Of a stretch of DNA of 64,000 bases, positions 7,510-15,794 are shown one piece after another. The stretch's first letter is position 1, and every line of letters begins with the position of its first letter. Origin of the DNA: Sphingobacterium puteale (GTDB lineage Bacteria; Bacteroidota; Bacteroidia; Sphingobacteriales; Sphingobacteriaceae); NCBI RefSeq assembly GCF_003627955.1, contig NZ_RBWS01000014.1, positions 1 through 64,000 of the forward strand, read 5' to 3'. A program made the position numbers and the translations under genes. Below the pieces are notes generated by a model. That model was not told the DNA's origin, ran no database searches, and was given only the letters and a program-made list of their open reading frames with translations.

Positions 7510-8757
7510 TTATTTGATAAGTCGTATATTGTCTACATCATCTTTTGCATAATTCTTGTAAAACCAGGGTATACCCAATCTTCCCTCAAAGACTTTCACC
7601 TCTACCCGAGCCTCCGAAACGGATCGAACTAATGGTAACATCATATTTCTGCTCCCCCATTGAGGATTATCAAGAACAATTTTATGTGGATCCATTCCCG
7701 GTAAAATGATAATTTGAGGATTATAAACGGTTCCTATCTCCCAACCCTCGACTTTCCCTAGATTGAGCATATTACCAACCTTAAGAAAAGCAATGCTATA
7801 TAAGCTTAGAAAAATAAAAAGAATGGAATAGAATATGCCTTTGAGATAATTGGCCGCAAATTTTCGGTACAACTGGATAAATACCCAAATCAATAACGTC
7901 ATTGCAAGACCCAAGACTGCTCCCCATTTTACAAAGAATAGCTCATCCAAAAGATGTACGTCGTCAAACATTAAGTACGCAAAAGCTATTATCGAAATAC
8001 CCGCACTCAAAAACAGGCGTTTTAAAGCACCCCGTGGAAATCTATTCCAATATTGCAGCACCATAACCAATTGTAGGGTAACCGCTATACAAAAAAACAA
8101 GACCACGGCAGTGTTAAAATAAAAAATATCAAGAATAAATATATAGGCTATAAGCATAATCGTTACTATTCTACAAAACCAATAAGCAAGGAATGCTAAA
8201 TTCCAACGGTTGGTTTCAAAGAAGTCCGAATAATGCTGCTGGCTGCTCTCCAATGTAGCTGCAAACTCTTTGCTCGAGAGTTTTAAATTTTTAAAGCTCT
8301 TTTGCCTTAAGAAAGCTAAATTGGAGTCTACAATCGCAGGCTGGCCAACAACCCAATTACTGATCTTGTATCCAGTATATTGTCCATCTAAAGCAGCTCT
8401 AAGGAGACCATATCGTCCCTCCATCAGCTCCAAATTGAAATTGCCCAAGATGATAACGTCAGTATCCCAATTGAAGGATAATTGTCCCATCCAAGGATCA
8501 TATATAGTGATACCTTCCGCCGTCAATATTGCTTTCCAGCGGTATATATATAACAAATACCGAAAAAGTTTATAACAAACAAAGACCGAAGAAACAGCAA
8601 TAATAAGCGGGAATACGGATATTTCACCGTTATATTCTAGTCGATATTGAGAAAACAAAAATGTCCATAGCGAAATTCCAACGATTGATATTAACAATAA
8701 AGTAAAAAAAATGCGATAAAAAATGGGGTAGACAAGAATTTGATCGTTAGTTTGCAT
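7510..8757 (-). CDS. Unknown multi-pass membrane protein (415 aa)
   Basis: Two N-terminal membrane helices (about 12-34, 46-68) precede a soluble stretch of about 110 residues that looks like a PH-like membrane-associated domain (YRWKAILTAEGITIYDPWMG). Six or so further helices lie between about 185 and 330. The C-terminal 90 residues are again soluble and end FEGRLGIPWFYKNY. There is no signal peptide and no catalytic motif that I recognise. It precedes the smaller membrane protein at 6866-7405 and may be co-transcribed with it. Confidence 0.55.
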   Translation of the reverse strand: MQTNDQILVYPIFYRIFFTLLLISIVGISLWTFLFSQYRLEYNGEISVFPLIIAVSSVFVCYKLFRYLLYIYRWKAILTAEGITIYDPWMGQLSFNWDTDVIILGNFNLELMEGRYGLLRAALDGQYTGYKISNWVVGQPAIVDSNLAFLRQKSFKNLKLSSKEFAATLESSQQHYSDFFETNRWNLAFLAYWFCRIVTIMLIAYIFILDIFYFNTAVVLFFCIAVTLQLVMVLQYWNRFPRGALKRLFLSAGISIIAFAYLMFDDVHLLDELFFVKWGAVLGLAMTLLIWVFIQLYRKFAANYLKGIFYSILFIFLSLYSIAFLKVGNMLNLGKVEGWEIGTVYNPQIIILPGMDPHKIVLDNPQWGSRNMMLPLVRSVSEARVEVKVFEGRLGIPWFYKNYAKDDVDNIRLIK

Positions 8758-8841
8758 AATACTGTGTTTATATTTTTAATTGATTAAATGGATATTTGGT
8801 TAATATCCTTTTCAGTTCATATGGTTTTCTGTCAAAATGGC

Positions 8842-8934
8842 TTAACTTTTGTCGCATTTATCGAGGCTAAAGGCTTCTATTTTTGTATCCGCCAGCGAAT
8901 TATACCAATATTTTAGGATATCAGGATAGCTCAT
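8842..8934 (-). pseudogene. Short N-terminal-like fragment (MSYPDILKYW)
   Basis: ATG 8934 opens a 30-residue frame beginning MSYPDILKYWYNSLAD and ending at TAA 8842-8844. The start of the sequence reads like a true protein N-terminus followed by an abrupt stop, so it may be a truncated gene. No clear Shine-Dalgarno is visible. The rest of 8758-9189 is very AT-rich and shows no other gene. Confidence 0.25.
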
Positions 8935-9189
8935 CTTTTTTATTCGTGATGTTTAATATAGTTATTGTGCGAAAGATAACATTTTTTTTATTAATGCTTG
9001 TTAAATAAATTAACAAAGCACCTAAATTACAAATAAATAAAATTATTAAGATAACTGATAAGGTAGGTTTTATGATTGAATAAAAAAGCCAGGCATGTAG
9101 GTTTTTCAACAAAAAAAACTACACAAAACTACAAATATTAGCTTTAATATCTCATTTTTTTAGTATAATTGTATATAAGAAATTTCGAT

Positions 9190-10533
9190 ATGAATACAGT
9201 ATTAAAAGGTAATCAGTTTGAAGATAAAGTATTTGACATACTCCAAGACGAAGTAGAAAAAGGAAGCATTCCGCTACTTCTTCAATGTTGTAAGTTTAAA
9301 AAGAAACCTAAATACTATTCGAAAGATCGTGAAAAACCTATCGAATTCGACATCAGTATCGAAGTTACTCCTATCGGTGCTGAAAATTATCAATTGCTCT
9401 ATATAGCAGAATGTAAAAACTACAGTGGCAAGATATCTATTGATAATATCGAAGAGTTTGTAGAAAAGGTAAATCAAGTGTCAGGCAAGAACGTCAAGGC
9501 AGTATTCGTATTCTCAGGAGAACTTCAATCAGGTGTGCAAACTTATGCCAAAAACAAAGGTGTTATGCTAATAAATGTCACAGAAGATAACCTAACAAAC
9601 ATTATACTTCACAATAAAAAGAATAATTACAAGATCACACAAGATTGGACAGAATCAATAGATTATAACAATGGCCTTATTGCTGATTCAGCAAATATTG
9701 ATAAACAGAAATGGGATGAAATAATAGAGAAAGCTTTTACAATATCACTTGGCAAAACAACAGAAAAAAGCGAACTCAATTCGTCCTTGAGTCAAATTGA
9801 ACGTCTATCCAAAGAAAACATTGAAAAATTTGCTCAAAGAGTACTCTACAAAATTAACCCTAGTATTTTAAACGGTATTTCAAATCTCTCCGTTGAAGAG
9901 CTAAGCAACTTTCTGAAAACCGAATACGGTATATCAATATACAACGATCAAACGGTTTATAATCTGTTTAATCTGGATATAAAAGGATATTGCGATCCTA
10001 AAAAAAGGGAAATTCACATTAATCAAGAAATCGTAGGTACGGATAGTCATCTGTTTACCCTTGCGCATGAATTTGCACATATTCTATTACACGCTGACAC
10101 AGGTCTGAATCAATCGGATTATAATAGCTTGGAAGATTCTAAATTTAATCCTTTGACCAGGAAACATAATCTTCAAAATGACAAAAATTGGATTGAATGG
10201 CAAGCAAACCAATTCGCTTCTGCCCTATTAATGCCAAAAGATGCCCTAAAAATGCGATTGATACTGAACCAGAAGCTTCTTGGTATCAATCGTGTGGGAC
10301 AGCTCTTTTTAGATGATCAGGAATGCAACAAATTTGATTACATAAAGATCACTAGTGAACTGTCGGCATTTTTCAATGTGAGCAAGGCGATGTTAAAATA
10401 TCGCATGGATGATCTCAACTTAATTCGTTATAGTGAAAAGAATCCTACAAGATGGAGAAGTATTATGAATCCTAACAATGAACCAGAACTGATTGGCGAT
10501 ATCATGACAAGGGCTATTATGCGATATAGTTAG
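9190..10533 (+). CDS. PD-(D/E)XK nuclease domain fused to ImmA/IrrE-type metallopeptidase
   Basis: I prefer ATG 9190 (447 residues) over TTG 9169, which lies in the AT-rich promoter region. Residues 1-130 form a restriction-endonuclease-like (Mrr-type) core: Asp54 in FDISIEV and Glu74-Cys-Lys76 in YIAECKNY give a D...ExK site. The C-terminal half is a DUF955/ImmA-IrrE zinc peptidase: HEFAH at 293-297 (His293, Glu294, His297) and a likely third ligand Glu336 in WIEWQANQFASALLMP. ImmA-type peptidases cleave repressors or antitoxins to switch on genes; the fusion suggests a protein that senses or signals by proteolysis and acts on nucleic acid. Two small plus-strand genes follow closely (26-base gap, then overlap). 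Confidence 0.8.
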   Translation: MNTVLKGNQFEDKVFDILQDEVEKGSIPLLLQCCKFKKKPKYYSKDREKPIEFDISIEVTPIGAENYQLLYIAECKNYSGKISIDNIEEFVEKVNQVSGKNVKAVFVFSGELQSGVQTYAKNKGVMLINVTEDNLTNIILHNKKNNYKITQDWTESIDYNNGLIADSANIDKQKWDEIIEKAFTISLGKTTEKSELNSSLSQIERLSKENIEKFAQRVLYKINPSILNGISNLSVEELSNFLKTEYGISIYNDQTVYNLFNLDIKGYCDPKKREIHINQEIVGTDSHLFTLAHEFAHILLHADTGLNQSDYNSLEDSKFNPLTRKHNLQNDKNWIEWQANQFASALLMPKDALKMRLILNQKLLGINRVGQLFLDDQECNKFDYIKITSELSAFFNVSKAMLKYRMDDLNLIRYSEKNPTRWRSIMNPNNEPELIGDIMTRAIMRYS

Positions 10534-10559
10534 CAACAAAAATTAATCAATAGTAAACT

Positions 10560-11111
10560 ATGTTTGATACTACCCTACCTTATAAACTTATACAGATACG
10601 CAAGAATAGATTTGTCAATAGCGAATCTTTTCTGCGTGAATACATTTTTAAATTTTACCTTCACAACAAAAAAGGTTGCATTAAATATATTGTAAGTGTT
10701 AAAGAATATGCAGAAGGCCTACTCACTATGGATTATTACCCTAAAATTAGTTTAACGCCTAGAGTATCCGCACAAGATACGGTACAAGATCTTCGTTATC
10801 GTATGCTAACAAAACAAAATTCCTTTGGTAAAATTGGAGGAACGCTGATGGACATTATGGTAATGTTTCAAAACAACCATAATTTAAGAATATGGGGATT
10901 CTTGGCGGCAAATCTCATACGGGAAGACTCTAATGATAATAACAAACGATATAGGACCTACATAGAGATCCTAAGACGTTCATTTCAAAACAAGTATAAT
11001 ATTTTCGGAAACCGGAAAAATTCAGTTATATTTGTAATACCTAATATTTTTAATAAAAGTATCAAGGAAATAGTAAAGCGATATGAAGACATCTTTGCAG
11101 AAACAAACTAA
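10560..11111 (+). CDS. Unknown 183-residue partner of the nuclease-peptidase gene
   Basis: ATG 10560 is 26 bases after the upstream stop. The protein is soluble and basic, with SFLREYIFKFYLHNKKGCIK and KYIVSVKEYAEGLLTMDYYP in the first half and a conserved-looking GKIGGTLMDIMVMFQNN segment near 95-110. The C-terminus (FGNRKNSVIFVIPNIFNKSI) is a buried strand plus helix. I do not recognise the family. Position and spacing argue that it works with the ImmA/IrrE-nuclease fusion, for example as partner, substrate or immunity component; this is an inference from context only. Confidence 0.6.
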   Translation: MFDTTLPYKLIQIRKNRFVNSESFLREYIFKFYLHNKKGCIKYIVSVKEYAEGLLTMDYYPKISLTPRVSAQDTVQDLRYRMLTKQNSFGKIGGTLMDIMVMFQNNHNLRIWGFLAANLIREDSNDNNKRYRTYIEILRRSFQNKYNIFGNRKNSVIFVIPNIFNKSIKEIVKRYEDIFAETN

Positions 11112-11250
11112 GCACGAAGTTAAGGTAACTCACAGAGTTCCGAAGGCTACGCATGCCGTAACTTCTGACAAGAACAGATTTAAAGGTATGTCTAAAGACC
11201 TCGAGAAAGTGGAACCACTCTATATTCCTGGTTACAAAATAAGAGGATAA
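11083..11250 (+). CDS. Small basic protein (55 aa) overlapping the previous gene
   Basis: ATG 11083 lies 28 bases inside the end of the 10560-11111 gene, in a different frame, and the frame runs 55 codons to TAA 11248-11250. The product is strongly basic (MKTSLQKQTKHEVKVTHRVP start, GYKIRG end). Overlapping starts are usual for translationally coupled genes and the downstream part has coding character. It could be a nucleic-acid-binding accessory or a short toxin-like peptide. Chance cannot be excluded for so short a frame. Confidence 0.4.
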   Translation: MKTSLQKQTKHEVKVTHRVPKATHAVTSDKNRFKGMSKDLEKVEPLYIPGYKIRG

Positions 11251-11521
11251 TTCCTTATAATCTCAACGCTAGCTGTCCGTGTTAAACAACTAATCTGGCT
11301 TAATTAGCCCGATAACTTCTCTTTTTTCTAATCGCAAGCGTTACAAAAATTATAATTCCCTAAAATAATAACTCCGATTTTAATTACCACGAATTCGAGG
11401 TAGATACAGAGGAAGCAGTAGCAGAAAGATGTATTATATTTGTGGCAATGTATTGGTAGAACCATCGGGTATAGTAGAAAATATCGGTTGTGAAGAAATC
11501 AAAACAGAAAAATTATGGTCT

Positions 11522-12547
11522 ATGGAAAGATTAATCGTCAAAAGTTTTGGTCCTTTATCGAATATTGATATAGAAATCAAGGATATTAACATCTATATTG
11601 GATCTAATCCCAGCGGAAAAAGTACTGTTGCAAAGCTTTTATCAATTCTCAAATCTGGTATTTTCTTCAATACCAACAATCGATTAGATACATTTAAAAA
11701 ATCTCTCAGCAACCATAATATCGATTTTGCAATAAACGAAGATACCTTAATTCAGTATGAAAATGGCAATCACTTTTATACCATTAAGAATCAACAATTC
11801 GCCTCAAATATCTTGAATGAAAAGGATATAAAAAGTGTAAATCCAATTTATATACCTGCTGATAGGGTATTTTTTGCGACTTTTTCTCAATCTATTTTTA
11901 GCTTGATCAGTAGCGATATCGCTTTGCCTAAATGGCTGATTGAATTTGGAGCCAAGTTCGAAAGTGCAAGAAGCCATATCAAAGAACTATCTATTGATTT
12001 TCTGGAAACAAAATATCAATGGAAAGATGGGACAGACTATATTCAGGTATCAGATCAGACTACGATAAAACTATCGCAGGCTTCAAGCGGCATTCGATCT
12101 ATAGTTCCACTTCTCCTTGTCGTGCAGCACAATACCAACTCAAAAAAGAAAGATGATGATCTTTTCGTAATAGAAGAACCCGAACTTAACTTATATCCTT
12201 CTTCCCAAAAAGACCTGATAGAATTTATTATCGAAAGGATAAAACAATCAGAGGATAAACTGATCGTGACGACGCATAGCCCATATTTGCTTACATCAAT
12301 TGATAATTTGGTACAAGCCGGAAATGTGGTTCGCGAAAAGCCCGAACTTAAAAATGATGTCGAGAATATTGTACCATCCCCATTATGGTTAGATTTTGAA
12401 AATGTCGCTTGTTACTACTTCAGCAATGGAAAATCAACGTCTACATTGGATAATGAATTGAAATCAATCGGTCCATCCAATATAGATGATATTTCTGAGG
12501 AGCTAAGTGAAACGTTTGAAAATCTGTTAACGCTAAGATATTCGTAA
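11522..12547 (+). CDS. AAA/ABC-type ATPase of the OLD/RecF-like group
   Basis: The frame opens at 11429 but the family begins with a strand like MERLIVKSFGPLSNIDIEI, so I take ATG 11522 (341 residues). Walker A is GSNPSGKST (27-35). The ABC signature-like LSQASSGIRSIVPLL lies near 185-200, Walker B is LFVIEEPELNLYP and the switch histidine is in VTTHSPYLLTS. This is the AAA_15/AAA_21 type used as the motor or sensor in many anti-phage pairs. No TOPRIM domain follows on the same chain. The partner gene starts 2 bases after its stop, which indicates a two-gene unit. Confidence 0.8.
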   Translation: MERLIVKSFGPLSNIDIEIKDINIYIGSNPSGKSTVAKLLSILKSGIFFNTNNRLDTFKKSLSNHNIDFAINEDTLIQYENGNHFYTIKNQQFASNILNEKDIKSVNPIYIPADRVFFATFSQSIFSLISSDIALPKWLIEFGAKFESARSHIKELSIDFLETKYQWKDGTDYIQVSDQTTIKLSQASSGIRSIVPLLLVVQHNTNSKKKDDDLFVIEEPELNLYPSSQKDLIEFIIERIKQSEDKLIVTTHSPYLLTSIDNLVQAGNVVREKPELKNDVENIVPSPLWLDFENVACYYFSNGKSTSTLDNELKSIGPSNIDDISEELSETFENLLTLRYS

Positions 12548-12548
12548 T

Positions 12549-12995
12549 ATGCCGTGCAAGGATATATATGCTATATTAGGAGGTGACATGGATTGTTATA
12601 GTAATTCGTCCGTCGCTTTTGAAAACGGCAAAAAATTTGTAATAAACAACCGAAGCAAGAAGAGCATCTGTAAAATTCACATCGATAATTGCCTTATCAA
12701 AGACAATAATATCCGTAAATGTGACTTTTTCTTTGCAATAAAAGAAGATCAAAAATTTTATCTGGTAGAACTTAAAGAACAATCACTTGACGATGCTGTC
12801 GAACAAATAAAAAGTACTTTCGACATATTAAACAGCAAAATAAAGAAAAGAGCGCAAGACTTTATCGGGATTATTGTTTCTAGTGCTGTACCCAAAGCTG
12901 CTGACCAAAAATTTAAAGCTATCCAACAAAAGTTATTTAAAGAACATAAATTACTGATCAAGAGAAAACAAATTCATTACGAAGAAGTAATTTAA
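12549..12995 (+). CDS. Small nuclease-like partner of the ATPase (VELK motif)
   Basis: The 148-residue protein starts one base after the ATPase stop. Asp59 in CDFFFAIK followed by Glu74-Leu-Lys76 in FYLVELKEQ gives the D...ExK arrangement of PD-(D/E)XK nucleases on two predicted strands. A helix (AVEQIKSTFDILNSK) and a strand (DFIGIIVSS) follow in the usual order of that fold. The C-terminus is basic. I do not recognise a named family. A small ExK protein tightly coupled to an OLD/AAA_15 ATPase fits an effector role in a defence pair. Confidence 0.6.
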   Translation: MPCKDIYAILGGDMDCYSNSSVAFENGKKFVINNRSKKSICKIHIDNCLIKDNNIRKCDFFFAIKEDQKFYLVELKEQSLDDAVEQIKSTFDILNSKIKKRAQDFIGIIVSSAVPKAADQKFKAIQQKLFKEHKLLIKRKQIHYEEVI

Positions 12996-13323
12996 GCCCT
13001 TTTAAGGTACCCAGGTGGGAATTACTTTCATTCTTTGATTTAACGATATTTACAACTTTAGACCAATTTCACCTCAACTCTATCTCTTCAGGATTTGAGT
13101 GGCAATAATCAATGATTCCGTCAACAGCACAGCATATCTTTATCCGCTTTTGAATCTAAAGGTTCACAAGCCTCGCGAATATTTAGAAATAATTAACGAT
13201 CTTTGCATCCTTTAAAAGAAGAAGTTATTACGATGATTAAAGATGAATTTTCAGTGTTATTAGAATTGATACCATAATACATATTATTAAAAGAAAATTT
13301 AGCATTTTAAGAGAGGAGGCGTC

Positions 13324-13626
13324 ATGTTGAATATTATTAATAAATTGATCCATAAGAAGAAAAGTCTTGATAAGATCAGTGTTCCTCTATTGCGCCAAAT
13401 TTCAAAGCGCAACCAAGTTTTTCTTCTAAAATATGAGAAGCTCCCTATTGGAGAGTTCCGTTTTAATGAAAATGAATGGGAATTCAAGTATTCGGAAGAT
13501 TTTAAAAAAGTAAAGGATAAGTTTAGGGATTTATTTACTTTTTATAAGTTAATATCGGAATTTTTCTCAAGCGAGATAGTTCGTGTGTCGTTGAAGCATA
13601 AAGTATTGGGTTTAAATAATGTTTAG
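13324..13626 (+). pseudogene. HipA-N-like fragment running into antisense of the stress-protein gene
   Basis: The start has a strong AGGAGG Shine-Dalgarno (AAGAGAGGAGGCGTC before ATG 13324). Residues 25-60 (VFLLKYEKLPIGEFRFNENE, WEFKYSEDFKK) resemble the first beta-hairpins of small HipA-N-domain proteins. From about residue 70 on, the frame is simply the antisense of the 3' end of the universal-stress gene (13535-14365), and the normal continuation is lost. The gene was probably truncated when the two sequences were joined near 13520-13535. The region 12996-13323 holds no gene; it has only short protein-like scraps on the plus strand. Confidence 0.4.
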
Positions 13627-14365
13627 ATTTATTTATAAAAAAAACAACTAGAGACGGTCTTATTTTTCTAACCGCAAGATCAATATCTTCAATTAAAGTG
13701 TTCGTCGAGGTTCTGAGAGCATATTTAACCTTAACCGCAACTCCTATTCTTTTGAACAACCGCCCTTCTAAAAGCGTAGCTTTAAGCATAATTTCTTGTG
13801 GAGAGACAATATGCAATAATTTAATTTCAATATTAAGTGTTTTTACAAACTCTACAATCTTCTTGATTTCCTTTTGATAATTAGTCATATCTGAAGCGTA
13901 ACAAATACTATCTATAGTTTTTGTCTTATAAAAACTAGGCACACTAATCACGGGAACTGAAGATTTCGCAATTAATTTGTTTGCTGAGGCACCGATCGTC
14001 TTTTTTAATCTCCCTCCCCCCTGAATGCCATGGCATATACAGGTACATTTATGCTTGGACACGCATCTCAAAATAGTGGTCACTGTATTTGGATTCATCT
14101 GAAGGTCGATCTCAAAATTGACGGTAGGCGCTTCTATGTTACTAAAAATTCGATCTAAAAACTTGTTTAACTTAGTTAATATAAAATCTCTTCTGACTTG
14201 ACGGTAATTTTCAAACCTATGAGGTCTCCAGCTTTTGGGTTTCAAAAGATGATAAACATGCACAATAATCAAAGTAGCACCTTTTAACTGTGACAATTTA
14301 TAGGCAAAATGAATAGCTGAAGTAGAACCAGCCGAAAGATCTGTAGCTACCAGAATTTTTTCCAT
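13535..14365 (-). CDS. Tandem-domain universal stress protein (UspA family)
   Basis: The 276 residues contain two Usp folds. Domain 1 (1-145) starts MEKILVATDLSAGSTSAIHF and has the nucleotide-binding loop G-IQ-GGG...TIGASANKLIAKSSVPV. Domain 2 (150-276) starts SICYASDMTNYQKEI and ends LSRLRKIPILTYKK, without an intact glycine loop. Tandem Usp proteins are common in Bacteroidota and are often under Crp/Fnr-type control in low-oxygen or stationary phase. The next gene upstream on the same strand is a Crp/Fnr-type regulator, and a dyad lies 60-77 bases before the start codon. Confidence 0.85.
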   Translation of the reverse strand: MEKILVATDLSAGSTSAIHFAYKLSQLKGATLIIVHVYHLLKPKSWRPHRFENYRQVRRDFILTKLNKFLDRIFSNIEAPTVNFEIDLQMNPNTVTTILRCVSKHKCTCICHGIQGGGRLKKTIGASANKLIAKSSVPVISVPSFYKTKTIDSICYASDMTNYQKEIKKIVEFVKTLNIEIKLLHIVSPQEIMLKATLLEGRLFKRIGVAVKVKYALRTSTNTLIEDIDLAVRKIRPSLVVFFINKSKHYLNPILYASTTHELSRLRKIPILTYKK

Positions 14366-14424
14366 ACATCCTCATCATTTTTCCCTAAAATTACCTTTAG
14401 AATAATACAGATACAATGATGGCT

Positions 14425-14442
14425 ATCAGTTAAAACACTGAT
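14425..14442. promoter_or_regulatory. Perfect dyad ATCAGT-N6-ACTGAT upstream of the stress-protein gene
   Basis: The 6-bp arms are perfectly complementary with a 6-base spacer, the geometry of a Crp/Fnr-family operator. It is 60-77 bases upstream of the Usp start codon. The half-sites are not the canonical TGTGA or TTGAT. The rest of 14366-14577 shows no gene. Confidence 0.35.
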
Positions 14443-14577
14443 CGTTAGCGTAAAATATGCTTCACAGATAATTTGATGATATACATTTTTCAAGATTTGG
14501 AGAGAACACCTTATACAGGCATTTTAGGGAAGGTAATTATAATTGTTCTGATGAAAACGGGGCTGTAAACCGTTTGT

Positions 14578-15618
14578 TTAGCTTTTCATCTTTATTAAAC
14601 CGCCAAGATCCATAATGTGGATCTGACTTCCATTTCTTTCTATTAATCCTCTTTCTCTAAAATCGGTAAGTATTCTACTAACCGTTTCTGTAGCGATACC
14701 AGCAAGTCCAGCAAGTTCGTCCCTACAAATATCTATTTGGTCTATTGGGACTGCATTCTTATTTAACCTAAGTAATACTTGTGTAAGTCTTTTTCTCACA
14801 GACTCGTAAGCAAGCTCTACGAGTTGATCTTTTTTTTCGCGTAAATAGGCTGATAATATTTTAATAAAGTGTTGATTAAGTCCAACATGTTCGTTTAACA
14901 AGTCAATAATTGCACTTTTAGATATAAGATAAAGAGATGAATCCTGAGTAGCTTCGGCACTTTCAAGCCAAGGATCATCTAGCAACAAAGTATCCAAACC
15001 AATAAAACTGTTTGGTTTATACAACCCTGTAATCATTTGTCGACCATCGTCTGTTAGTTTCAAAGTTTTAATACAACCTTCGATCAATAGATAAAGCCAT
15101 TGCGAATGATCGCTTTCGTAATACAACGTTTGTTTCTTTTTGATATGTCGTATTTTGCATTGAGAAATAAGATCGAACAGTTTTTCCAAGCCTGTACCAT
15201 TATGGGGATGATTGTTATTCGCCTCGCTAATCGGCAATGATATCTGATTCTTATTCTTGTTAATTTGACCTTCTACAGATCTAACAAGCTGATCGCCCTG
15301 AAATGGCTTTGTGACAAAATCATCAGCGCCACATGCTATCCCTTTTTTTACAATATCTGGAGTGGATAAAGCATTTAAAAAGACGAAGGGTATTTTAGTA
15401 GTTGATGGATTTTTTGACAATATAGATAATACACCAAAACCATCTATATTTGACAGCACAGTATTGCATAATATTAAACTAGGAAGTTTACTTAATGCTA
15501 GATTAATCCCTATTTCGCTATTAAATGCTGCCGTTACTTCATACCCTGAATTTTTTAATACATCCGAATATTTACCCAGTAAATCCAGATCATTTTCGAT
15601 AATTAAAATATTATTCAT
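14578..15618 (-). CDS. Receiver - cNMP-binding - HTH regulator (Crp/Fnr type) with degenerate receiver
   Basis: I take ATG 15618 (346 residues, MNNILIIENDLDLLGKYS) over the longer frame from 15678. Domains: response-regulator receiver (1-120), cyclic-nucleotide-binding-like beta-roll (about 150-265) and Crp-type winged helix (about 280-335, with the recognition helix in GIATETVSRILTDFRERG). In the receiver the phosphoacceptor position, normally Asp in PDLI-x-x-D, is Asn52 (PSLILCNTVLSNIDGFG); the lysine of TKPF is kept. This type of fusion is common in Bacteroidota, where the Asp is usually present. It probably regulates the stress protein and itself (CRP-like site at 15727-15742). Confidence 0.85.
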   Translation of the reverse strand: MNNILIIENDLDLLGKYSDVLKNSGYEVTAAFNSEIGINLALSKLPSLILCNTVLSNIDGFGVLSILSKNPSTTKIPFVFLNALSTPDIVKKGIACGADDFVTKPFQGDQLVRSVEGQINKNKNQISLPISEANNNHPHNGTGLEKLFDLISQCKIRHIKKKQTLYYESDHSQWLYLLIEGCIKTLKLTDDGRQMITGLYKPNSFIGLDTLLLDDPWLESAEATQDSSLYLISKSAIIDLLNEHVGLNQHFIKILSAYLREKKDQLVELAYESVRKRLTQVLLRLNKNAVPIDQIDICRDELAGLAGIATETVSRILTDFRERGLIERNGSQIHIMDLGGLIKMKS

Positions 15619-15726
15619 TTTTGTCAATACATGTATAAGATAATTGATAAATCTACTTCTAATTCTGCTTTGCGACAATTTTTTCTTAAAAAACGTAACC
15701 TTTCAGCTACAAAACCGATCAAAATA

Positions 15727-15742
15727 TGTGACCATCGTCACT
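15727..15742. promoter_or_regulatory. CRP-like palindrome TGTGA-N6-TCACT
   Basis: The sequence TGTGACCATCGTCACT agrees with the E. coli CRP consensus TGTGA-N6-TCACA at nine of ten fixed positions. It lies in the divergent gap between the Crp-type regulator (start 15618) and the HTH gene (start 15795), 109 bases before the former and 53 before the latter. It is a plausible autoregulatory operator that could also link the exopolysaccharide regulator to the Crp-type protein. Confidence 0.45.
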
Positions 15743-15794
15743 ATAAACCCTGACAAGCATCATTTCACATACAGAACATTTGAAAGAAATTTAA

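Noticed and set aside
8921..9112. Minus-strand 63-codon frame starting MLKNLHAWLFYSIIK.
   Set aside because: It is a hydrophobic, Ile/Leu/Asn-rich translation of extremely AT-rich intergenic DNA, without a ribosome site or coding-like composition.
1817..11227. The 16-base word GAACCACTCTATATTC occurs at 1817-1832 and again at 11212-11227.
   Set aside because: It is one copy in a terminator stem and one inside a small ORF, with no shared flanks. For AT-rich DNA of this length a chance match of this size is not surprising.
11429..11521. Upstream extension of the ATPase frame (MYYICGNVLVEP).
   Set aside because: The family starts with a strand just before the Walker A region, as at ATG 11522. 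The extension has no family-like features and is more likely untranslated or remnant DNA.
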